A stretch of DNA of 64,000 bases from Synechococcales cyanobacterium CNB (GTDB lineage: Bacteria; Planctomycetota; Phycisphaerae; Phycisphaerales; UBA1924). Location: positions 62,001 to 126,000 of the forward strand of contig SZOZ01000003.1 in NCBI GenBank assembly GCA_030263455.1. The letters run 5' to 3'. The notes beneath the pieces were generated by a model. That model made no database searches and was not told where the DNA came from. It worked only from the letters and a program-made list of their open reading frames with translations. The position numbers and the translations under genes are program-made. This document shows, piece after piece, positions 26,868 to 36,299 of this stretch. The first letter of the stretch is position 1; each line of letters opens with the position of its first letter.

Positions 26868-27021
26868 GGAGTGCTCCTTGTGCGGGATTCTAGCGGACGG
26901 TCATAGGATGTTCGTGCAGGGAAGGGCGGCGTTGGGCGTGCCGGGCCGGTGAAGGAGGAACCTCGGGCGCGCAAGGCCGTACCACTGTGAGGGCGAGGGC
27001 GGTCCAGCGAAAGGATGAGCG

Positions 27022-28446
27022 ATGAACGCAGGGCGAGTGTTGGCGGGGATGATCGCCGCGCTGATCGGGTTGGGGATGGCTGGCGAAGGCGCATGTGCGC
27101 AGGGGGGGCGCACGACACCGCGCGACCGTCAGCAGGGCCAACCGGCGCCTGCGCCGGGCGGCTCGACACCCGTGACGACGCCTGCTGGCACACAGCCGGC
27201 GGCGCAGGCGGTGCGTTTGAAGCCCAGCCCGTACATCGTGCGTGAGGAGAACCGCTCGAAGCGTTGGACGATGACGGTGGACGTGAACATCGAGGCGTGG
27301 AAGCGGTACATCGAAGGCCGGCCGCCGGAGAACGATCGGTTCACGTTCAGCAGCGCAACGATCGTGTGGCCGCTGGTTCCCGAGACGGCGTCGAGCGTGA
27401 TGGACGCGGTGGAGTCTGCGAGCGGCATCCAGCCTGCGATCAGCGGCGTGGTGAAGTTCCAGGACCGCGAGGTGACGCGCGAGACGGCGATCATCGCGGC
27501 GGACGCTGGAGGGAACGTGCTGCACTCGGGGACGTGGCGGGCCCAGTGGGTGATGCCACCTCTGGAGGGGGCGTCGCTGTACGACGGCCGGGAGATGAGC
27601 CTGCAGGTGGTGATCCCTGTGACGTCGTACCGGACGACGTTCGACGAGCGTGGGGCGCGCGCGGTGGCGTGGCCGAAGGAGGCGTGGCCGCCGGAGGCGC
27701 ACGCGACATTCGCGCCGCAGATGTTCATCGATTTCGGTCCGGACGGCCGTCCGTATGACACCGCGCCGGTATCGGACCTGGTGGCGATCTGGACCGAGGG
27801 GCGCGATCCGAAGTCGATCGCGCCGGTGACGCTGGCGAAGTGGTTCGCGGCCAAGGTGGTGGAGCACGTGCAGTTGAGCGGCGACGGGCTGGCGTTCGAC
27901 CGCACGGGGATGATCGAGGGGCTTGACTTGAAGGGCGCGCCGCTGACCGCACTGGAGAAGCGAGGGAGCGAGTACGACATGGCGTGCCTGCTGGCGGCCG
28001 TGTACCGCAAAGCGGGTCTGCCGGCGCGGATCGTGATCGGGTACGACCAGGAGTCGCGGGCCGGCAAGCAGGTCTACCTGAAGCGGCCCAAGAGCGTGCC
28101 GGACCTGCGAGCGTGGGTGGAGTTTGCGCTCTACGACGAAGCGAACGGGACGTTCGGCTGGGTTCCGGTCGACCCTGCGGCGATGCGCGGCTCGTCTTCG
28201 CGTCTGCCGCCGAACTTCATGGACCGGGACCAGCGGTATTTCGGCACGCACGACGAGCTGGACCGCGTGATTCCGTTCGCGTTCCACTTCCACCCGCCGA
28301 CGACGGTGCGTGCGTACGGGTCGCCGGGATTCTGGGGGTGGTTCGTGACGCCGGTGCCGCCGGATCGTGCGTATCAGCGACTCTCGTTCCGCGCGCACAC
28401 GACGCCTGTGCGGGCGACGCCGCCGGGGGCACGGCCCGGCAGCTGA
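27022..28446 (+). CDS. Secreted transglutaminase-like protein, catalytic residues apparently missing
   Basis: 474 residues. N-terminal signal-like stretch (to about Ala26) and a Pro/Thr/Gln-rich linker to about 65. An N-terminal beta domain (about 80-240) is followed by a transglutaminase-like core: YDMACLLAAVYRK then AGLPARIVIGY (318-341), RAWVEFAL (363-370) and GWVPVDP (379-385). In active members the first segment starts with Cys four residues before its Ala and the second reads HAWVE. Here those places hold Glu317 and Arg363, so only the Asp384-like acid remains. Probably a non-catalytic or repurposed fold. The alignment is by eye. AAAGGA precedes the ATG. Confidence 0.75.
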   Translation: MNAGRVLAGMIAALIGLGMAGEGACAQGGRTTPRDRQQGQPAPAPGGSTPVTTPAGTQPAAQAVRLKPSPYIVREENRSKRWTMTVDVNIEAWKRYIEGRPPENDRFTFSSATIVWPLVPETASSVMDAVESASGIQPAISGVVKFQDREVTRETAIIAADAGGNVLHSGTWRAQWVMPPLEGASLYDGREMSLQVVIPVTSYRTTFDERGARAVAWPKEAWPPEAHATFAPQMFIDFGPDGRPYDTAPVSDLVAIWTEGRDPKSIAPVTLAKWFAAKVVEHVQLSGDGLAFDRTGMIEGLDLKGAPLTALEKRGSEYDMACLLAAVYRKAGLPARIVIGYDQESRAGKQVYLKRPKSVPDLRAWVEFALYDEANGTFGWVPVDPAAMRGSSSRLPPNFMDRDQRYFGTHDELDRVIPFAFHFHPPTTVRAYGSPGFWGWFVTPVPPDRAYQRLSFRAHTTPVRATPPGARPGS

Positions 28447-28453
28447 CCGCGCG

Positions 28454-29239
28454 TCAGAACCTGTCCATCCAGTTGGGCTGCGGGAGATAGGTGAAGTCGT
28501 CGGTGGTGTGGGGGCGGTCGGGCGGAACGGGCAGCGCGATGCGGACGTGGCCGTCGAGGAAGCCGAGGGTCGCCTGCACGGCCTTGGGCGAGTACCAGCG
28601 CTGGCCGCGGTCGTCGCCGTCGTCGTAGTTGTAGATGGGGTGCGAGCCGACGACCCAGGTCTTCGTCGTGTCATGGACCGGCGGCATGCGTCCGCCCTTG
28701 GGAGGCACGAGGGTGGGGTAGTCGTCGCCCCAGGGGTTGGTGTCCGGGGCGTGATCGTTGAGGGTGTAGCTCGCGCCGAGCAGGTCGTACATGGATTCGC
28801 AGCGCTCGAAGCCGGGGATGGGGAGGTTCTCGGCGCCCTTGTCGGCGGGTGATCGGCAGGGCTCGACCTCGGCGACGGTGTCGGCGTCGTCGGGGGGGGG
28901 CGTCCAGTCGATGAGGTAGCGGTTGAGGGGTCGGCGTTCCGCGCCGTACTCGTCGATCTGGAGCATGGGCAGCGTGCCCTTCTTGCCGGCGAAGAGCGTG
29001 CCGATGACGGTCGGCTCGCCGTCGAAGCCGGGCACGAGCACCTGCGGCAGGTGCTCGCGGTGATCGTGGAGATACATGGCGATGGCGAGGTTGATCTGGC
29101 CGGTGCGCGAGCCGCAGAGCGTGTTGCGTGCGGTCTGCCTGGCCGCGCCGAGCGCGGGGAGCAGGATGCCGACGAGCAGGGCGATGATGGCGATGACGAC
29201 GAGCAGTTCGATGAGGGTGAAGGCGCGTGGGCGTGCCAT
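28454..29239 (-). CDS. Type II secretion/type IV pseudopilin-like protein
   Basis: 261 residues. The prepilin motif [15 protein letters not shown] lies at residues 6-19, with Glu at +5 and Ala instead of the usual Gly before the cut. The rest is a soluble domain with [18 protein letters not shown] and a final [13 protein letters not shown], the planctomycete 'DG' pseudopilin pattern. Planctomycete genomes carry many such paralogues; the job of each is unknown. Lies 29 bases after adk on the same strand. Confidence 0.85.
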   Translation of the reverse strand: MARPRAFTLIELLVVIAIIALLVGILLPALGAARQTARNTLCGSRTGQINLAIAMYLHDHREHLPQVLVPGFDGEPTVIGTLFAGKKGTLPMLQIDEYGAERRPLNRYLIDWTPPPDDADTVAEVEPCRSPADKGAENLPIPGFERCESMYDLLGASYTLNDHAPDTNPWGDDYPTLVPPKGGRMPPVHDTTKTWVVGSHPIYNYDDGDDRGQRWYSPKAVQATLGFLDGHVRIALPVPPDRPHTTDDFTYLPQPNWMDRF

Positions 29240-29268
29240 GCCGGCATCTTACCGCGGGAGGCGCGCTG

Positions 29269-29886
29269 CTACTGGAGGGCGTTGGAGAAGTGCTTCTCCT
29301 GCACGGGGACGACGACTTCGAGGACGCGCTGGAGGACGCGGCCGGGGGAGCCCATCGCGTCAACGTCGTGGATGACGGACCTGGGGTAGTGCGCGAGGAC
29401 GGGGCGCGTCTCGGCCTCGTAGACCTCCCAGCGGCGGCGGATGACCTCCTCCTTGGCGTCGTCGGCGCGGTTCTCCTTCAGGGCGCGGCGGCGGAGGCGC
29501 TCGATCATCTTCTCCTTGTCGGAGCAGATCAGGTGCACGATGGCGAGCACGTTGATGTGCTTCTCCATCAGTTGTGCCTGGTTGACGTTGCGGGGGATGC
29601 CGTCGAGGACGAGGAGATCGACGTGCGGCTTGTAGAGGCTGAGAACGGTCTGGGCGTGGAGGTTCTCCTTCCACATGCGAACGGTGACGTCGTCGGGGAC
29701 GAGTTCGCCGCGGGAGGAGTACTCGACGAAGATTCTTCCGAGTGGGGAGTGGATGTCGAGCGTGCGGAAGACCTCGCCGCAGGAGAGGTGGTAGAAGCCG
29801 GGGATCAGGCCGAGGATCTTGCCCTGGGTGCCCTTGCCCGCGCCGGGGGCGCCGAAGAGGAGGATGGTCTGGTAGCGGTCGGGCAT
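29269..29886 (-). CDS. adk: Adenylate kinase-type nucleoside monophosphate kinase
   Basis: Balances ATP, ADP and AMP. 205 residues, a short-lid form (no zinc-binding cysteines in the lid). P-loop GAPGAGKGTQ at 13-22; NMP-binding segment SCGEVFR; DGIPRN where most enzymes have DGFPR; lid region around RRRALKENRADDAKEEV. It lies 111 bases after fusA on the same strand. A nucleoside monophosphate kinase of slightly different specificity cannot be excluded. Confidence 0.88.
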   Translation of the reverse strand: MPDRYQTILLFGAPGAGKGTQGKILGLIPGFYHLSCGEVFRTLDIHSPLGRIFVEYSSRGELVPDDVTVRMWKENLHAQTVLSLYKPHVDLLVLDGIPRNVNQAQLMEKHINVLAIVHLICSDKEKMIERLRRRALKENRADDAKEEVIRRRWEVYEAETRPVLAHYPRSVIHDVDAMGSPGRVLQRVLEVVVPVQEKHFSNALQ

Positions 29887-29997
29887 TGGGAGTCTCCGTC
29901 GCGCTGCTCCACCCTGGCACTGTTGGAGCGCGCCAGTGTACGCAGTATCGGCCTCGTGGCGTCTCTGCTTCGGCTCGGCCCGGGTAGGCCGCGTGAG

Positions 29998-32112
29998 TCA
30001 GCCTGCCGCGAGGACTTCCTTGGCCATGTTGGCGGGCATGGGCCGGTAGGCGAGGAACTCCATGGTGTTGCTGGCTCGTCCCTGGGAGAGGCCGCGGAGG
30101 ACGGTGGTGTAACCGAACATCTCGGAGAGGGGGACTTCGCAGGTGATGACCTTGACGCCGTCGCGGTCCTCGGTGTCGACGATCATGCCTCGGCGTGAGG
30201 AGATGTCGCCGGTGACGTTGCCGACGTAGTCCTCGGGGGTGAGGATGACGACCTTCATGATGGGTTCGAGGAGGAGGCTTCCGGCCTTGGCGACGGCCTC
30301 GCGGAGGGCGAGGCGTGCGGCCTGCTCGAAGGCGACCTGCGATGAGTCCACCTGGTGGTAGGAGCCGTCGATGAGTTCGACCTTGATGTTGATGAGGGGG
30401 TAGCCGGCGGTGACGCCGGAGATGGCGGTCTGGCGGATGCCGGCCTCGACGGAGGGGATGTATTCCTTGGGGACGGAGCCGCCGATGATCTTGTTGACGA
30501 AGGCGACGGAGTCTCGGAAGTCGAGTCCCTCGGCCTTGGCTTGCTCTGGGGTGCATGGTTCGAGGTTGATGATGACGTCGCCGTACTGGCCGCGCCCGCC
30601 GGTCTGCTTGACGAACCGGCCGCGGACGTTCTTGGCCGGTCCGGCGATGGCCTCTCGGTAGGAGACACGCGGCTTGCCGACCTCGACGTTGACCTTCATG
30701 TCGCGGACGAGCTTGTTCTTGATGATTTCGAGGTGGAGTTCGCCCATGCCGGCGATGATGGTCTGGCCGGTTTCCTCGTCGTAGTTGGATCGGAAGGAGG
30801 GGTCCTCGCGGCGGATGGTGACGAGAGCCTCGGAGAGTTTGCGCTTGTCGTCGGCGGTCTTCGGCTCGATGGACATGGAGATGACCGGCTCGGGGAACTC
30901 CATGCGTTCGAGGATGATCGGGTTCTCGGGGTCGCAGAGCGTGTCGCCGGTGATGGAGTCCTTGATGCCGACGACAGCGACGATGTTGCCCGCGCCGACC
31001 TCTTCGAGGGGGATGCGGTCCTTGGCGTGCATTTCGAAGATTCGGCTGGCGATCTCGCGCTTGCGGTTGACGGGGTTGAGGAGGCGCGTGCCTTTCTTGA
31101 GGACGCCGGAGTAGATTCGGACGTAGGTGAGGTCGCCGTGCGTATCGCTGACGACCTTGAAGACGAGTGCGGAGAAGGGGGCCGTGTCAGAGTGGGGGCG
31201 GGAGAGTTTCTTCTCGCGGTCGTCGGGGTCGACGCCCTCGACTTCCGGGACTTCGGTGGGATTGGGGAGGTAGTCGATGACACCGTCGAGGAGGCGCTGG
31301 ACGCCGATGTTGCGGAGGGCCGCGCCGCAGAAGACGGGGTTGCACCTGCGGGCGAGCGTGCCGGCGCGGAGGGCCTTGCGGATGTCGGCGTCGGTGATGG
31401 ATGACTCGTCCTCGAGGTATCGCTCCATGAGGGCGTCGTCGAGTTCGGCGGCCTTCTCGACGAGTTCGTGGCGCCAGAGTTCGGCGGTCTCGCGGAGGTG
31501 TTCGGGGATGTCCTTCTCGGTGACGACCGCGCCCTGCTCGTCGGCGTCGAAGTAATACGCGCGCATAGTGAGCAGGTCGATGAGGCCTTCGAGGGTCTGG
31601 CCCTGGCCGATGGGGTACTGCACGGCGATGGGGTTCGCGCCGAGGCGCTGGCGGATGGAGCGGAAGGAGAACTCGAAGTTCGCACCGAGCTTGTCCATCT
31701 TGTTGATGAAGCAGAGGCGCGGTACACGGTAGCGGTCGGCCTGGCGCCAGACGGTCTCGGACTGGGCCTCGACGCCCTCCTTGCCGTCGAAGACGGCGAC
31801 TGCGCCGTCGAGCACGCGGAGCGAACGCTCGACCTCGATGGTGAAGTCGACGTGACCGGGTGTGTCGATGAGGTTGATCTTGTACTCGACGCCGTTGCGT
31901 GTCCACGGGCAGGTGGTTGCGGCGGACTGGATGGTGATGCCGCGTTCCTGCTCTTCCTGGAGGAAGTCCATGGTCGCGGTGCCCTCGTGGACCTCGCCCA
32001 TCTTGTAGTTCTTGCCGGTGTAGAAGAGGATGCGCTCGGTGACGGTGGTCTTGCCGGCGTCGATGTGGGCGCAGATGCCGATGTTGCGGATATGGGAAAG
32101 GTCGATGGCCAT
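29998..32112 (-). CDS. fusA: Translation elongation factor G
   Basis: GTPase that translocates tRNAs and mRNA on the ribosome. 704 residues from the ATG at 32112, usual length. G1 AHIDAGKTT (15-23), switch region [13 protein letters not shown]3 DTPGH, G4 NKMD, then domains II-V ending with GRASNTMEF. The frame stays open 118 codons further upstream but that part is not EF-G. No rpsL/rpsG or tuf gene is adjacent, unlike the classic str operon; adk and a pseudopilin follow. Confidence 0.96.
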   Translation of the reverse strand: MAIDLSHIRNIGICAHIDAGKTTVTERILFYTGKNYKMGEVHEGTATMDFLQEEQERGITIQSAATTCPWTRNGVEYKINLIDTPGHVDFTIEVERSLRVLDGAVAVFDGKEGVEAQSETVWRQADRYRVPRLCFINKMDKLGANFEFSFRSIRQRLGANPIAVQYPIGQGQTLEGLIDLLTMRAYYFDADEQGAVVTEKDIPEHLRETAELWRHELVEKAAELDDALMERYLEDESSITDADIRKALRAGTLARRCNPVFCGAALRNIGVQRLLDGVIDYLPNPTEVPEVEGVDPDDREKKLSRPHSDTAPFSALVFKVVSDTHGDLTYVRIYSGVLKKGTRLLNPVNRKREIASRIFEMHAKDRIPLEEVGAGNIVAVVGIKDSITGDTLCDPENPIILERMEFPEPVISMSIEPKTADDKRKLSEALVTIRREDPSFRSNYDEETGQTIIAGMGELHLEIIKNKLVRDMKVNVEVGKPRVSYREAIAGPAKNVRGRFVKQTGGRGQYGDVIINLEPCTPEQAKAEGLDFRDSVAFVNKIIGGSVPKEYIPSVEAGIRQTAISGVTAGYPLINIKVELIDGSYHQVDSSQVAFEQAARLALREAVAKAGSLLLEPIMKVVILTPEDYVGNVTGDISSRRGMIVDTEDRDGVKVITCEVPLSEMFGYTTVLRGLSQGRASNTMEFLAYRPMPANMAKEVLAAG

Positions 32113-32462
32113 GGGTCGGTCTCGGTGGTTCGTTCGTGCGATCGTGGCGGGCACCGGGCGAAGCCGGCACGGGCCGTGGTGGTCTGGTGGATGGTCCCCG
32201 GCGCGGTCGTCCGTGTCGGGGTCGGGTGTCTGAGAGGTGTTGAGTCGCGGTAGGCGGCTCTCGGCGTCGGCCCCCCTCGGGCCGTCCGGGCCGCCCGCCG
32301 TCTCAGAGTGCGGCGGGGGTCGGCCCGGATTCGTCTTCCTCGTCCATGGCGCGGTCCCCTTTTCGGATCGGCCGTTTTCGGGCGCGGCTTGGGCGAACGC
32401 CTCCCGCCGCGACCACGGGCTACTCCCTGATCGGTCGATTGTTCGAGGGGCGTTGGTGGGAA
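32113..32462 (-). other. 350-base region upstream of fusA
   Basis: No clear gene or promoter boxes. On the minus strand it has a 14-codon acidic frame (32347 down to 32303, [14 protein letters not shown]) behind an AAAAGGGG stretch. A GC-rich stretch around 32270-32300 can fold. It may act as the fusA leader, but I see no known regulatory motif. Confidence 0.4.
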
Positions 32463-32612
32463 TCAAGAACCGCCGAGAAGTTCATCGATCCTTTGTCTGC
32501 GAGGGGGGTCGAGGCCGGCGAGGGGGTCAAGACGCTTGAGGGCGTCGATCTCGACGGCTCTGGCGGCCCAGCGGCGGGCGTCTTCGGTGCGGCGGAGGGC
32601 GTGGATGGTCAG
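32463..32612 (-). CDS. Possible small protein overlapping the E2 stop
   Basis: After the E2 stop (32611-32609) a frame shifted by +2 continues with strongly coding-like codons (third positions mostly C or G): [16 protein letters not shown], then [15 protein letters not shown] and [11 protein letters not shown] before TGA. There is no ATG, GTG or TTG; a CTG overlapping the E2 stop as CTGA could start a 49-residue product. Alternatives are a sequencing or real frameshift at the E2 end, or the remnant of a longer gene. Predicted to be helical and charged. No family recognised. Confidence 0.35.
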   Translation of the reverse strand: MTIHALRRTEDARRWAARAVEIDALKRLDPLAGLDPPRRQRIDELLGGS

Positions 32613-33985
32613 GCTCTGGCGGGGGTGAGGAGTTGCTCGGGCTGCTGGAGGAGTCGGACGATCTCGGCGAGGGCGAGGGCGCCGGTCGCGCCATCGACGA
32701 CGCGGTGGTCGCAGGCGAGGCTGAGGGGGAGGAGTCTGCCGACTCGGAACCAGCCGTCGCGTGTGACCATGCCCTCGTGGACGCGCCCTACGGCGAGGAT
32801 GCCGACTTCGGGGTAGTTGATGACGGGGGTGGCGAAGCGGCCGGCGTGGCTGCCGACGTTGCTGATGGTGAAGGTCGAGCCGAGGAGTTGCTCGCGGGGG
32901 ATGGAGCGTTCGCGGGCGGCGCGGGCGATGGCGTCGATCTGTCGTCCGATTTCGAGGACGCCGAGCTTGTCGGCGTCGCGGATGACGGGGACCATGAGGC
33001 CGGAGTCGGTGTCGGTGGCGATGCCGAGGTGTACTGCGCGGTGCTGGACGATCTGCTCGGCCTTGTCGTCGACGGTGGCGTTGAGCGCGCCGAACCTGCC
33101 GGCGAGGGCGCGGCAGACTGCGGAGCAGACGAAGGGGAGGAAGGAGACTTTCTCGCCGCTGGCGGCCGCGAGCCTGCGGCGGAGCGAGTCGAGTTCGGTG
33201 ACGTCGGCCTCGTCCATGACGGTGAAGTGGACGGCGGTTGAGACGCTCTCGCGCAGGCGGTTGGCGATGGTGCGGCGTACGCCGCGGAATGGGATGACGG
33301 CCGTGTCCGCGCCCGGGGGGATGGCGGGCTGCTGCGCGGGGGCGTGCGAGTGGGAGGGCGCGCGTGCGGGGGGGGGTGAAGCGGGGATGGCGGTTGTCGG
33401 GATGGGTGCGGGGCGGGTCTGCGCGGCGGCAGCGTGGCGGGAGCCGGCGGAAGTGAACGCGCGGACGTCCTTTTCGGTGACCCGGCCGCCAATGCCGGAG
33501 CCGGGCACCTGATTGATGTCGATGCCGAGTTCGCGGGCGAGGCGGCGTACGGCGGGGGTGGCGAGGGCCTTGCCGTCGCGTGGGGTCATTCCGGCGAGGT
33601 CGCCGCCGACCTGGCCGACAACGGTGCCTGCGTCCTCGCGTTCGGCTTCCGGTTCAGGCTCGGGCGTGATCGCGGGGGCGTGCTTTGACGCTGCCGGCGC
33701 GACGGGCGCGGAGCTTGACGGCGATCCATCGCCCTTATATTCGACGAGGACGGAGCCGACCTTGAGGATGTCGCCTTCCTTGCCGTGGAGTGCGGCGATG
33801 ACGCCTGCGCGTGGGCTGGGGACTTCGACGAGAGCCTTGTCGGTCTCCATCTCGGCGAGGATGTCGTGCTCGTCGACGGCCTGTCCGACCTGGACGCGCC
33901 ACTTGATGAGTTCGGCCTCGTGTACGCCCTCGCCGAGGTCGGGGAGGATGAACTGGTCCGGGTTCGCGGATTTCGTGTGGGCCAT
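32609..33985 (-). CDS. 2-oxoacid dehydrogenase E2 (dihydrolipoamide acyltransferase)
   Basis: Core of the 2-oxoacid dehydrogenase complex; moves the acyl group from lipoyl to CoA. 458 residues: lipoyl domain 11-85 with lipoylated Lys50 in METDKALVE, a Pro/Ala linker, E1/E3-binding domain 142-177 (ATPAVRRLARELGIDI), a second Ala/Pro linker and the catalytic domain with His427 and Asp431 in DHRVVDG. Last main gene of a six-gene run (two crotonases, acyl-CoA dehydrogenase, E1-alpha, E1-beta, E2), which favours a branched-chain 2-oxoacid complex, although pyruvate is not excluded. E3 is not in the window. A nine-G run (33368-33376) lies in the linker. Confidence 0.9.
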   Translation of the reverse strand: MAHTKSANPDQFILPDLGEGVHEAELIKWRVQVGQAVDEHDILAEMETDKALVEVPSPRAGVIAALHGKEGDILKVGSVLVEYKGDGSPSSSAPVAPAASKHAPAITPEPEPEAEREDAGTVVGQVGGDLAGMTPRDGKALATPAVRRLARELGIDINQVPGSGIGGRVTEKDVRAFTSAGSRHAAAAQTRPAPIPTTAIPASPPPARAPSHSHAPAQQPAIPPGADTAVIPFRGVRRTIANRLRESVSTAVHFTVMDEADVTELDSLRRRLAAASGEKVSFLPFVCSAVCRALAGRFGALNATVDDKAEQIVQHRAVHLGIATDTDSGLMVPVIRDADKLGVLEIGRQIDAIARAARERSIPREQLLGSTFTISNVGSHAGRFATPVINYPEVGILAVGRVHEGMVTRDGWFRVGRLLPLSLACDHRVVDGATGALALAEIVRLLQQPEQLLTPARA

Positions 33986-34054
33986 GCGATCTGTCCTCTG
34001 GTTCTGATCCTTGCCGCTGCGTTCGTGTGGTAGCCGCGCTCCGGGCGTTCGCGC

Positions 34055-35029
34055 TCAGTACGCGAGGCACTCCTCGATGCACTTTCGGATGCGAGGGGCT
34101 TCGGGAAGGTAGTCGAGTTCGAGTTTGTAGTAGGGCATGACGGTGTCGAAGCCTGTGCATCGCTGCACGGGGGCTTCGAGGTGGAGGAAGCAGTGCTCCT
34201 GGATGATGGTTGCGATCTCCGCGCCGAGGCCCGCGGTCTTGGGGGCCTCGTGGACGACGACACAGCGGCCGGTCTTGCGGACGCTCTCGACGATGGTGTC
34301 GGTGTCGATGGGGTAGATGGTGCGAAGGTCGACGAGTTCGACGCTGGCATCCTCGGGGAGTTCGTCCATGGCGGCGAGGCACTGGAAGACGGGTGCGCCC
34401 CAGGTGACGACGGTGACGTCGGTTCCCTCGGCGACGACCTTAGCCTGGCCGATGGGGATGGTGTAGTCGTCCTCGGGAACGTCCTCGCGGAAGCTGCGGT
34501 AGACACGCTTGGGTTCGAAGAAGACGACCGGGTCGGGGTCGCGGATCGCGCTGAGGAGGAGGCCCTTGGCGTCGTATGGCGTGCTGGGCATGACGACCTT
34601 GAGTCCCGGGTGATGGGCGTAGATGGCTTCCGGGGAATCGGAGTGGAGTTCGGGGGCGTGGATGCCGCCGCCGACGGGGACGCGGACGGTGAGGGGGATG
34701 GTGACCGCTCCGCGGCTGCGTGTGCGATAGCGAGCCGCGTGGTTGACGAGCTGGTCGTAGGCGGGTCCGAGGAACCCTTCGAACTGGATTTCGGGGACCG
34801 GCCTCATGCCTGCCATGGCGAGTCCGATGGCGGTGCCCATGATGCCGGATTCGGCGAGTGGGGTATCGGCGACGCGTTCTGGACCGAAACGTTTCTGGAG
34901 TCCTTCGGTGACACGGAAGACGCCGCCGTTGAGGCCGACGTCTTCGCCGAGGACGACGATGCGCTCGTCGCGTTCCATCTCGTGGGCGAGAGCGTGGTTG
35001 ATGGCTTGGACAAGTGTCATCTGCGCCAT
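34055..35029 (-). CDS. 2-oxoacid dehydrogenase E1 component, beta subunit
   Basis: Pairs with E1-alpha to decarboxylate the 2-oxoacid with thiamine diphosphate. 324 residues, the usual length. N-terminal MTLVQAINHALAHEM, GEDVGLNGGVFRVTEGL, PLAESGIMGTAIG, the VRVPVGGGIHAPELHSDSPE segment, and C-terminal VVHEAPKTAGLGAEI. 69 bases before E2 and 50 bases after E1-alpha. Pyruvate and branched-chain forms look alike here; operon context favours branched-chain. Confidence 0.92.
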   Translation of the reverse strand: MAQMTLVQAINHALAHEMERDERIVVLGEDVGLNGGVFRVTEGLQKRFGPERVADTPLAESGIMGTAIGLAMAGMRPVPEIQFEGFLGPAYDQLVNHAARYRTRSRGAVTIPLTVRVPVGGGIHAPELHSDSPEAIYAHHPGLKVVMPSTPYDAKGLLLSAIRDPDPVVFFEPKRVYRSFREDVPEDDYTIPIGQAKVVAEGTDVTVVTWGAPVFQCLAAMDELPEDASVELVDLRTIYPIDTDTIVESVRKTGRCVVVHEAPKTAGLGAEIATIIQEHCFLHLEAPVQRCTGFDTVMPYYKLELDYLPEAPRIRKCIEECLAY

Positions 35030-35079
35030 GGTGGTTCTCGTTCGTGGGAAGGCTCAGGGCGGAGCGAGTCGCGTGCCGC

Positions 35080-36210
35080 TCAGCGGGTGGGGGCGTTCGC
35101 CCAAGATTCGCGGTCGATCTGGGTCGGATCCTGGCCGATCGAGCTGGTCCGCAGGGTGTCGCGCTGGCGGGCGATCTCGTCGGGGAGTTCGGCGAAGGTG
35201 AAGTTGAAGATGTCGTCGGTGGTGGGCTTCTCGATCCCTTCCGCGGCGCGGACGACTTCCTGCACGATCGCCTTGGCGCGTTCCTCGGCGGCCCGCTGGC
35301 GGTCGTCGTCCCACAGGCCCTTGCTCTCGAGATACTTGCGGGTGCGGATCATCGGGTCTTTCTGCTGCCACGCGGCGACCTCCTCGGGGTCGCGGTATCG
35401 GCGGGCGTCGTCGGCGGTGGTGTGGTCGCCGAGGCGGTAGGTGACGGCCTCGATGAAACTCGGACCGCCGCCGCTGCGGGCGCGGTCGAGCGCGTCGCGA
35501 GTCTCCTTGTAGACGGCGAAGAGGTCGTTGCCGTCCACCTGGACGGTGGGCATGCCGTAGGCGAGCGCCTTCTGTGCGATGGTTTCGGAAGCGGTCTGCG
35601 TTTCGCGCGGGACGCTGATGGCCCACTGATTGTTCTGGCAGAAGAAGACGCAGGGGACCTGGAGCGTGGAGGCGAAGTTGGCGGCCTCGTGGAAGTCGCC
35701 CTCGCTGGTCGCGCCGTCGCCGAAGTAGGTGATGACGCAGCGTGGCTCGCGTCGGATTTTGTACGCCCACGCGATGCCGGTCGCGTGGAGCATCTGGGTG
35801 CCGATGGGGATGCTGATGGGGGTGACGTTGACGCCTTCGGGAATCTGGTTCCCGCGTTCATCGCCCATCCAGTGCAGGAGGATGTGCTCCATGGGGAGGC
35901 CGTGGAGGAAGAGGGCGGCGTTCTCGCGGTAGCAGGGGACGAGGAAGTCGGTTCCCTTCTTCGCGGCGAAGCCGGAGCCGAGCGCGGCGGCCTCCTGGCC
36001 CTTGTTCTGCGGGTATGTGCCCATGCGGCCTGAACGCTGGAGTTTGAAGGCGACCTCGTCGTACTGGCGGCAGATGACCATCTGCTCGTAGAGGAAGGCG
36101 ACCTGCTCGTCGGTCAGGGTGCCCGCGGCGAGCTTGGCATCGAGGCGTCCCTCCTCGTCGAGAACCTGCACGTACTCGACGCGCGCTTCGTAGACGACCT
36201 TCCTCGGCAT
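35080..36210 (-). CDS. 2-oxoacid dehydrogenase E1 component, alpha subunit
   Basis: Carries most of the thiamine-diphosphate site. 376 residues. YEARVEYVQVLDEEG start, GTYPQNKGQEAAALG, the thiamine motif GDGATSEGDFHEA with CQNNQWAISVP, and the phosphorylation-loop-like YRLGDHTTADDARRYR. This type is often annotated as pyruvate dehydrogenase alpha, but identical organisation is used for branched-chain 2-oxoacids. It follows the acyl-CoA dehydrogenase by 89 bases on the same strand. Confidence 0.92.
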   Translation of the reverse strand: MPRKVVYEARVEYVQVLDEEGRLDAKLAAGTLTDEQVAFLYEQMVICRQYDEVAFKLQRSGRMGTYPQNKGQEAAALGSGFAAKKGTDFLVPCYRENAALFLHGLPMEHILLHWMGDERGNQIPEGVNVTPISIPIGTQMLHATGIAWAYKIRREPRCVITYFGDGATSEGDFHEAANFASTLQVPCVFFCQNNQWAISVPRETQTASETIAQKALAYGMPTVQVDGNDLFAVYKETRDALDRARSGGGPSFIEAVTYRLGDHTTADDARRYRDPEEVAAWQQKDPMIRTRKYLESKGLWDDDRQRAAEERAKAIVQEVVRAAEGIEKPTTDDIFNFTFAELPDEIARQRDTLRTSSIGQDPTQIDRESWANAPTR

Positions 36211-36299
36211 CGGCGTCCTCCCGCCCGCCCGGTTCCGGGTCGGGCTGCTCTCTGGCGACAGCGTAGCGGCCCGGTGGGCCTGCGACGTGCCGGTACGGC

